Below, one piece after another: positions 58,734 through 64,000 of a stretch of DNA of 64,000 bases (the first letter of the stretch is position 1; each line of letters starts with the position of its first letter). The translations under genes and the position numbers were made by a program. Location: NCBI GenBank assembly GCA_002415085.1, contig DIBV01000006.1, forward strand, positions 440,684 to 504,683, given 5' to 3'. The stretch is from Arsukibacterium sp. UBA5043 (GTDB lineage: Bacteria; Pseudomonadota; Gammaproteobacteria; Enterobacterales; Alteromonadaceae). Under the pieces are notes generated by a model that was not told the origin of the DNA, made no database searches, and saw nothing but the letters and a program-made list of their open reading frames with translations.

Positions 58734-60878
58734 TTACTTCATTAACTGCTGACTTAAAAAGGTGTACTCGAGCGCAGTTCTTTTGGCTGTTTCCTGTAAA
58801 TTCGCTGCCGCAGAGTGGCCGCCGTCAATGTTTTCATAATATTCAAAATTGTGGCCATACTGCTCTAACATATAAGCCATTTTTCTGGCATGAGCCGGAT
58901 GCACCCGGTCATCTTTGGTCGAGGTTACAAAAAATATTGCAGGATATTCGCCCTTAGGATCAATATTGTGTAACGGTGATATCTTTTCCAGAAAAGCCCG
59001 CTCTTCCGGAATATCCGGGCTGCCATACTCACCTACCCATGACGCACCTGCCAGCAGGGTGTGATAACGCAACATATCCAGCAGTGGCACCTGACACACC
59101 ACGGCATTCCATAAATCAGGCCGCTGGGTGTACATCACGCCCATTAATAAGCCGCCATTTGAACCACCCATAACCCCCAGATGCTCGGGCGAGGTGATTT
59201 TTTTGGCAATGATATCTTCTGCTACTGCTATCATATCGTCGTAGATAACCTGGCGCTTCGTTTTTAACCCCGCCTGATGCCAGGCCGGGCCGTACTCACC
59301 GCCACCGCGGATATTGGCCAGCACATAAACACCGCCTTGCTCCAGCCAGTTTTTACCCAGAATGCCGGAATAACTGGGCTTCATTGATACTTCAAAGCCG
59401 CCGTAGGCATATTGCAGGGTAGGGTTGCTGCCGTCGAGGGTGATGCCTTGTTTGTGCACCACAAAATACGGTATTTTTTCACCGTCAGTAGAGCTGGCAA
59501 AATATTGCTGCACCACTAAATCCGCGGCATCAAACCGGGCCGGTGTAGATTTAATCGCTACAATATCAGCGTTGCTGACATTGACCTGATACAGGGTATC
59601 TTGCGAGACAAAGTTTTCTTGATTAACAAAAATAATGTCGCTGTCATCATTGGCGGAAGAGACCGACATGGTGCTGTTATCCGGCAACGCTAGCTTGTTG
59701 TGCTGCCAGTTACCGTCGTTGAAGTCATAAACGTAGATATTGTTGACCACGTTTTCGAGCACATTAAGCACCAGTTTGCTGGCGGTAATCGCTACGCCAT
59801 CCAGTGTGGCACGTTGATCCGGCTGATAAACCAATTGCACAGCACCAATTTTATTGTTCTGCAGCCAGTTTTGCATATCAAAAGACACTAAATCGCCACT
59901 TTTAAAAGAGCTGGCACTGCCTTGCGGGGTCCAGTCTTGTTTCAGGCTTAAAATAAGTTGCCCTTTAAAAATGCCGTTGATACTGGCGGTGTTGGGGATG
60001 GGCAACTGCACCGGGTCGCCTTTTTCCGGGAGCCAATAGTACTCAGACTCGTAAAACGTAATGGCCCGCACCACCATATTTAACTGCTTATCCTGGTGTA
60101 TAACCGCATAAGGAAATACACCGACATCGGTTTTATTGCCACTGAACACCGTCACCGCTTCGTCCAGCGACTGGCCGCGTTGCAGTTGCTTAATCACATA
60201 GGGGTAGCCGCTGTCGGTTAGCATGCCATCGCCCCAGTTGGTGCCAACATGCAGGCTGTCGGTGCTATTCCAGCTTAGGGCTGTTTTTGCTTCCGGCAGA
60301 TAAAAACCGTTCTCAACGAAGCTTTTACTGGCGCGGTTCCACTCACGCATTTCTACCGCATCTTTGCCGCCATCAGATAACGACACCATGCACAGGTTGT
60401 CATTAGTTTCTGCGCATGTGGTCCCTTTAAATACCCAGTTTTTACCTTCAGCGGCAGCGAGGGCATCAATATCCAGCAGCGTTTGCCATTGCGGTTGCGC
60501 TTTGCGGTATTCAGCCAGACTGGTTTGGCGTAACACACCTCTGACATGGTTTTCATCCTGCCAGAAGTTGTACACCATATCGTTGCGGTAAGTGCCATAG
60601 GGGATTTTATCGGTAGCATTGACAATATTTAACGCCGCTTGCTGATACTGGCTAAAACGCGGGTCGCTGGTAAGTTTATCCAGCGTGCGCTTATTCCAGT
60701 TTTTCACCTTGGTAAGGGCCTGTTCGCCTTCAACTTCTTCTAACCATAGCGGTGCTTCGCTAATGCTTGCTGTCATGGGTGTTTGCACTTCTTGATTGGC
60801 TTGCTTTGCGGTATCTGCAGGGTTACACGCGCTTAGTAAAGATAAGCTTGCAACCGTGACGATCATTTTTAGTTTCAT
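58734..60878 (-). CDS. Lipoprotein prolyl oligopeptidase family serine peptidase
   Basis: A 714-residue S9 family peptidase with lipobox LLSAC at residue 18. The first half is the beta-propeller gate, and the C-terminal half the alpha/beta-hydrolase domain with GGSNGG (catalytic Ser near 573), STKDDRVHP (acid) and GGHSA (His688). The segment YAYGGFEVSMKPSYSGILG and NIRGGGEYGPAWHQAGL are typical of the family. Anchored outside the cytoplasm, it would cleave proline-containing short peptides during peptide use. It stands alone between two terminator-like features. Confidence 0.93.
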   Translation of the reverse strand: MKLKMIVTVASLSLLSACNPADTAKQANQEVQTPMTASISEAPLWLEEVEGEQALTKVKNWNKRTLDKLTSDPRFSQYQQAALNIVNATDKIPYGTYRNDMVYNFWQDENHVRGVLRQTSLAEYRKAQPQWQTLLDIDALAAAEGKNWVFKGTTCAETNDNLCMVSLSDGGKDAVEMREWNRASKSFVENGFYLPEAKTALSWNSTDSLHVGTNWGDGMLTDSGYPYVIKQLQRGQSLDEAVTVFSGNKTDVGVFPYAVIHQDKQLNMVVRAITFYESEYYWLPEKGDPVQLPIPNTASINGIFKGQLILSLKQDWTPQGSASSFKSGDLVSFDMQNWLQNNKIGAVQLVYQPDQRATLDGVAITASKLVLNVLENVVNNIYVYDFNDGNWQHNKLALPDNSTMSVSSANDDSDIIFVNQENFVSQDTLYQVNVSNADIVAIKSTPARFDAADLVVQQYFASSTDGEKIPYFVVHKQGITLDGSNPTLQYAYGGFEVSMKPSYSGILGKNWLEQGGVYVLANIRGGGEYGPAWHQAGLKTKRQVIYDDMIAVAEDIIAKKITSPEHLGVMGGSNGGLLMGVMYTQRPDLWNAVVCQVPLLDMLRYHTLLAGASWVGEYGSPDIPEERAFLEKISPLHNIDPKGEYPAIFFVTSTKDDRVHPAHARKMAYMLEQYGHNFEYYENIDGGHSAAANLQETAKRTALEYTFLSQQLMK

Positions 60879-61024
60879 TGTAGCCTCAGGGTTTTATTAT
60901 TTTTATTGCACTGTATTCAATGTTTAGGGATTTAATGTATAGGGTTTTAATTTAAATACATGGGCGGCCAATGTAAACCAGATTGTTGCCAGGAGGTTTA
61001 CCTGGAATTGGTATATTCAGCTTA

Positions 61025-61063
61025 TATTTTCAGTACTTATTTTCAGTACTTATTTTAAGTACT
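61025..61063. repeat. Three tandem 13-bp repeats at the 3' end of the RDD gene
   Basis: TATTTTCAGTACT twice and TATTTTAAGTACT once, in direct succession. They include the stop codon and the last ten or so codons of the RDD gene (LKISTENKY). Unit length is not a multiple of three, so gain or loss of a unit shifts the reading frame of the C-terminus. Confidence 0.9.
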
Positions 61064-62070
61064 AAGGTATCGGCTACTTTATCCTGAATAGCTTGCCGGT
61101 TTGGATCCCAGTATATCTGGATAAACCCCAGCAACCCGGTGGCAAAGCCTGCGCTGTAACCACCCTGGCGACCAAATGCCTGCCACAGCGTCAGCGGTGT
61201 GTTATTTAGCTGCACCACTTTTATCGCCATACAGGCTTTGCCAAGCGTCTGGCCACCATTCCAACTGATAAACACCGTGAAGTAAACCACCGCCCAGCCA
61301 AAACCAATGCCTAAGTCAGTTAAAATGCCTTGCAGCCATTTAAGCACACTGTGATCCGATTGGGCTAACTTTTGCCACCAGGAGGTGTCTGCTTCTGACT
61401 GGGTGGTCGTCTGAATTAACTTATCGGTAGCCTGCTGCGCGGCTTGTTGGCGATGCTGTTTAATATTGCTCATCGCTTTATTCAGTGCCACCGTCTGCTC
61501 TGCCGGTGTCAGTATTGAATCCTCAAGCAAGTCTGTAATCATGCTATTAATTTCATCGTCGGTAAGCTTACTGCCACGTAATTGCTCACTGATATTCTCT
61601 AACTGCTTATCAGCGCATTCGGCATTGCACTCTGTGCTGGTAAGTGCAATAGCGCTGGTGGTAATTAACACTCCTTCTTTGATGTTGTAGTCGCTGCGCT
61701 CGTCGGTTTCCCCCGGCATCAGTGGTAATAAAAACAACGATAACAGCGCGAAGGCGATGACAATATTCCGGCGTCGGTTGTTGTGTTGTAAATGGCAGCG
61801 ATAAGCCAGATAAGCCGCCACAGGCAGCAGGAATAAAAAGCTGCCGGAGGTAAGTAAAGCGATAAGCACACCATCCAGGGCTATGGCCACACCACGGCGC
61901 CATGGCTTTGCCAGGGAGCGACCCACCAGGGCATTGGCTACGGTAAAATCGTGCGGGGTAACCACTTCGCGCACTTGCTGAGACGTGAGTTGCTGACCAT
62001 TTAAATCAATATATACCCCAGGGGTTGTTTCAGTAATGGTGGCGGTACCGTCAAAATTGTGCAGACTCAT
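61030..62070 (-). CDS. RDD family membrane protein with large central insert
   Basis: A 346-residue membrane protein. The first RDD helix (KPWRRGVAIALDGVLIALL) and the closing motif (WNGGQTLGKACMAIKVVQL, QAIQDKVADTLVL) identify the RDD family. Between them are two further helices and an about 110-residue hydrophilic, mostly helical insert (residues about 155-255). The role is unknown, possibly transport. The TTG at 62103 and ATG at 62088 lack ribosome sites; ATG at 62070 (MSLHNFDGTATITE) has a weak GTAGAG upstream, and the start is uncertain. The C-terminus lies in tandem repeats. Confidence 0.8.
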   Translation of the reverse strand: MSLHNFDGTATITETTPGVYIDLNGQQLTSQQVREVVTPHDFTVANALVGRSLAKPWRRGVAIALDGVLIALLTSGSFLFLLPVAAYLAYRCHLQHNNRRRNIVIAFALLSLFLLPLMPGETDERSDYNIKEGVLITTSAIALTSTECNAECADKQLENISEQLRGSKLTDDEINSMITDLLEDSILTPAEQTVALNKAMSNIKQHRQQAAQQATDKLIQTTTQSEADTSWWQKLAQSDHSVLKWLQGILTDLGIGFGWAVVYFTVFISWNGGQTLGKACMAIKVVQLNNTPLTLWQAFGRQGGYSAGFATGLLGFIQIYWDPNRQAIQDKVADTLVLKISTENKY

Positions 62071-62217
62071 GCAATGTTGCTCTACCATTTTAAAAAAATT
62101 CAATTTACGCTAAAGCGGCCTAGAAGCGATAGCAATAAGTGCCATTTAATAAGCTTTTCCGGTTTTCAAAGCGCAATGCAGATTGGGTATCGTATTTTGT
62201 GATCCTGAGCAATTGAT

Positions 62218-63675
62218 CTAATTGCCATCAGCCATAAACGAGGGTTGGTACTTAGCCCAAAACTGGCTGCTAAAGCGGTTTTGCGGGTCATACTGCTGCT
62301 TTAATTGAAAAAATTCAGGCGCACGCGGATAAGCGCGTTGAAATTGTGCCGGTGTTGCGCTGGGTTGATAAGGCAGGTAATAGGTTCCGCCATGCGCCAG
62401 TACCGTATCAATAAGCTGCTGACTCCAGCGGTCGGTGTGCTGGCGGGCCTGCTCATCAGTACCCTGGCGGTAATATATAACAAAGGCGAAGGTTTCTTCA
62501 GGTGCCCATGCCAGCAAAGAACCTTTGTCGGCTAAAGCATGTCTTACGGAAACATTTAACACATTAACCTTATGCTGTTGCAGCACCGCCGCCAGCTGTG
62601 TGGCAAAGCCATCAAAATTTTTAACCGGCACAAAATACTCACGTAAACCATAAGTCTGCTTTGTTCTGTTTGCAGGTTCTAATTCTTTTACGTCATAACT
62701 GGCTTCATAGTTGCGCCAATGCACCGCTCTCTGGCGATACAGCACAGGATCCAACCAGGACTGTCGCAGCCGTTTTGCAAAATCATAATCCGCCACAAAA
62801 TCAGTTAGTGCTGGTTGCCACCAGTAGCGGGTGTCAGGGCTGTGCAGCCTGCTCGCTACCGTAACCGGGCTGTCTGTGATCAACCATGATACTGCGGCGA
62901 TTTGGTTATAATGCGGTGGGTAAAGCACCGCATTGTGAAACACAACTTGAGAATTATCTCGGATCTGTGCCTGAAAAAAATCGTGGTAGTCCTGTGCAGT
63001 CATGTTGGCTACCTGGCGCTGGACCCGGCTGTTATCAGTAAGTTGGAGGCTGGCCTCAAGGATAATACCCATAGCGCCATAGCCGCCGATAGCGGCATAA
63101 AACAGCTCGCTGTTATTTTCGGGCGTAGCCGTAATTACGTTGCCATCGGCCAGCAGCAGTTTGATCGCCTGCACTGAATTAATTAATGGCCCCTCGCCAA
63201 TATAGCGACCGTGGGCGTTGACACTCAGCGAGCCGCCGACAGTAAAGTCAGCATAGCTTTGCATGATTTTTACTGATAAATCATAAGGATCAATATGGTT
63301 TTGAATGGCTCGCCAGGTTATACCTGCCTGCACGGTAATGAGTTTTTGATCCGGAGAAAAGCTAACAATGTTGTTGTAACTGCGCATATCAATATGCAGG
63401 CTGTCTGCCAATGCGGTCTGGCCTCCCTGGCTATAACGTCCACCACCAACAGATACGGCGCCGCTTGAGTTCAGCAGTTGCTGCACTAATTCCGCCTCAG
63501 TTTGGGGGGCAATTACCTTCGTGACAGTGATGGGATTTAGCTGGGTAATATCGTTAATAACAAGAGGGTTAGTGGCTACTACAGACTGAGTCATGTAAGG
63601 CAGCAGATAACTTAAACACCAACATAGTAACGCTACCACTATTGCCAGCATGGCAATGCTTAACTTCCTAATCAT
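62218..63675 (-). CDS. Membrane-anchored FAD-linked oxidase (VAO/PCMH type)
   Basis: A 485-residue protein with an N-terminal membrane anchor or signal (MLAIVVALLCWCLSYLLPYM), followed by a PCMH-type FAD-binding domain (SVGGGRYSQGG, DFTVGGSLSVNAHGRYIGEG, AIKLLLADGNVITATPENN, IGGYGAMGIILEASL). The C-terminal region (PYQPSATPAQFQRAYPRAPE and RFSSQFW) matches the substrate-binding part of aldonolactone oxidase-like enzymes. The substrate may be a sugar acid or alcohol; D-arabinono-lactone oxidase is only the closest style. Facing the periplasm, it would need to pass electrons to oxygen or a quinone. Confidence 0.85.
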   Translation of the reverse strand: MIRKLSIAMLAIVVALLCWCLSYLLPYMTQSVVATNPLVINDITQLNPITVTKVIAPQTEAELVQQLLNSSGAVSVGGGRYSQGGQTALADSLHIDMRSYNNIVSFSPDQKLITVQAGITWRAIQNHIDPYDLSVKIMQSYADFTVGGSLSVNAHGRYIGEGPLINSVQAIKLLLADGNVITATPENNSELFYAAIGGYGAMGIILEASLQLTDNSRVQRQVANMTAQDYHDFFQAQIRDNSQVVFHNAVLYPPHYNQIAAVSWLITDSPVTVASRLHSPDTRYWWQPALTDFVADYDFAKRLRQSWLDPVLYRQRAVHWRNYEASYDVKELEPANRTKQTYGLREYFVPVKNFDGFATQLAAVLQQHKVNVLNVSVRHALADKGSLLAWAPEETFAFVIYYRQGTDEQARQHTDRWSQQLIDTVLAHGGTYYLPYQPSATPAQFQRAYPRAPEFFQLKQQYDPQNRFSSQFWAKYQPSFMADGN

Positions 63676-63961
63676 CTTTCACAGCATCCCTGTCATTTAA
63701 CAGCGCTTAAGATAATGAACCCCCGCATAAAAAACAATGTGTTCGCAGATATAATTGCCGTACCGTCACGCTGTCCGGGCATTACTTTGCAAAGAGCTGT
63801 TCTGCCATAACTTCAATAACTTGCAGACATCTTTTGTTACCTAATAATATTTTTTATTTCATATCACCCCTGCTAGTGTTATTGAGCGTTTAGCCCAGAA
63901 GCCGTTGCGGCATAACGCCATGTATGGTTGTTATGTTCTTTGCAGCGTTAAGGAGTGGAAG
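63676..63961. other. Intergenic region before the right edge
   Basis: 286 bases between the FAD oxidase and the start of the gene cut by the right edge, holding their divergent promoters. A/T-rich around 63840-63870. No hairpin, repeat or RNA gene seen. Confidence 0.5.
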
Positions 63962-64000
63962 TTGCCGGTTATTTTATCTATTAAAGCGGTTGTGGCTAAA
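63962..64000 (+). CDS. First 13 codons of a gene cut by the right edge
   Basis: TTG start preceded by AAGGAG at six bases, then an open frame reading (M)PVILSIKAVVAK to the window end. No family can be assigned from this. An alternative start further on is possible. Confidence 0.45.
   Translation, partial: MPVILSIKAVVAK

Overview
The window reads as chromosomal DNA of a gammaproteobacterium in the Alteromonadales/Chromatiales borderland. Rheinheimera, Alishewanella or Arsukibacterium are the best guesses, from protein style and gene content: the long 528-residue isocitrate lyase, a separate LysR regulator between aceB and aceA, HopJ-type and DUF2726 proteins, and a PEP-CTERM-like protein with a VSAPAT tail. 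This placement is inference; no rRNA or tRNA gene is visible. There is no prophage, insertion sequence or CRISPR array. Coding density is high, and most clusters are short operons.

Region by region. 1-5.3 kb: a cobD/cbiB-like gene cut by the left edge and coupled to mtnN, then a pirin, a small outer-membrane barrel, a two-gene alkylation-repair operon (Ada-type AlkA fusion plus Ogt) and a HopJ-family protein. 5.5-10.8 kb: a DUF819 membrane protein with an AI-2E-type permease, a chemoreceptor, a YjfB-like motility gene with a near-perfect sigma-28 promoter, and a DUF2726 protein. 10.9-15.7 kb: the glyoxylate shunt (aceB, LysR regulator, aceA) with a matching palindromic motif upstream of aceB and aceA. 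15.8-21.1 kb: a 1083-residue protein joining a DNA-binding winged helix, an nSTAND1-type NTPase, one membrane helix and a TPR-like region, followed by a small partner gene; then a lipoprotein followed by what looks like coding sequence broken by a stop and a frameshift.

21.3-33.3 kb: a diguanylate cyclase, an S4 RNA-binding protein with the tRNA-modifying DTW enzyme, an M14 peptidase / hydrolase / pseudouridine synthase operon, YaiI, a large beta-propeller sensor kinase without a response regulator beside it, and a YfcC transporter / aceK / nnr operon. AceK completes the carbon-branch-point control system of aceA, but lies about 16 kb from it. 34.9-43.1 kb: a membrane-bound spermidine-synthase-like protein, a probable toxin/immunity-like pair bracketed by inverted copies of a short repeat, and putA.

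43.3-50.5 kb: MipA, small hydrolases, an EF-hand protein, a Tat-exported aldo/keto reductase followed by two membrane proteins and a polytopic winged-helix protein, a membrane-anchored gamma-glutamylcyclotransferase-like protein, a PEP-CTERM-like secreted protein and an amphi-Trp protein. 50.5-54.6 kb: an AttEFGH-type ABC export operon with the two permeases in one chain. 54.7-64 kb: a calcium-loop lipoprotein, a secreted metallo-beta-lactamase-fold enzyme, a hydrolase, a PRC-barrel protein, a lipoprotein prolyl oligopeptidase, an RDD protein ending in a tandem repeat, a membrane-anchored FAD-linked oxidase, and the first codons of a gene cut by the right edge.

The best candidates for something undescribed are the winged-helix/nSTAND/TPR protein with its small partner (15.8-19.5 kb) and the repeat-bracketed two-gene toxin-like module (37.0-39.2 kb). 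Both calls rest on architecture and context only.
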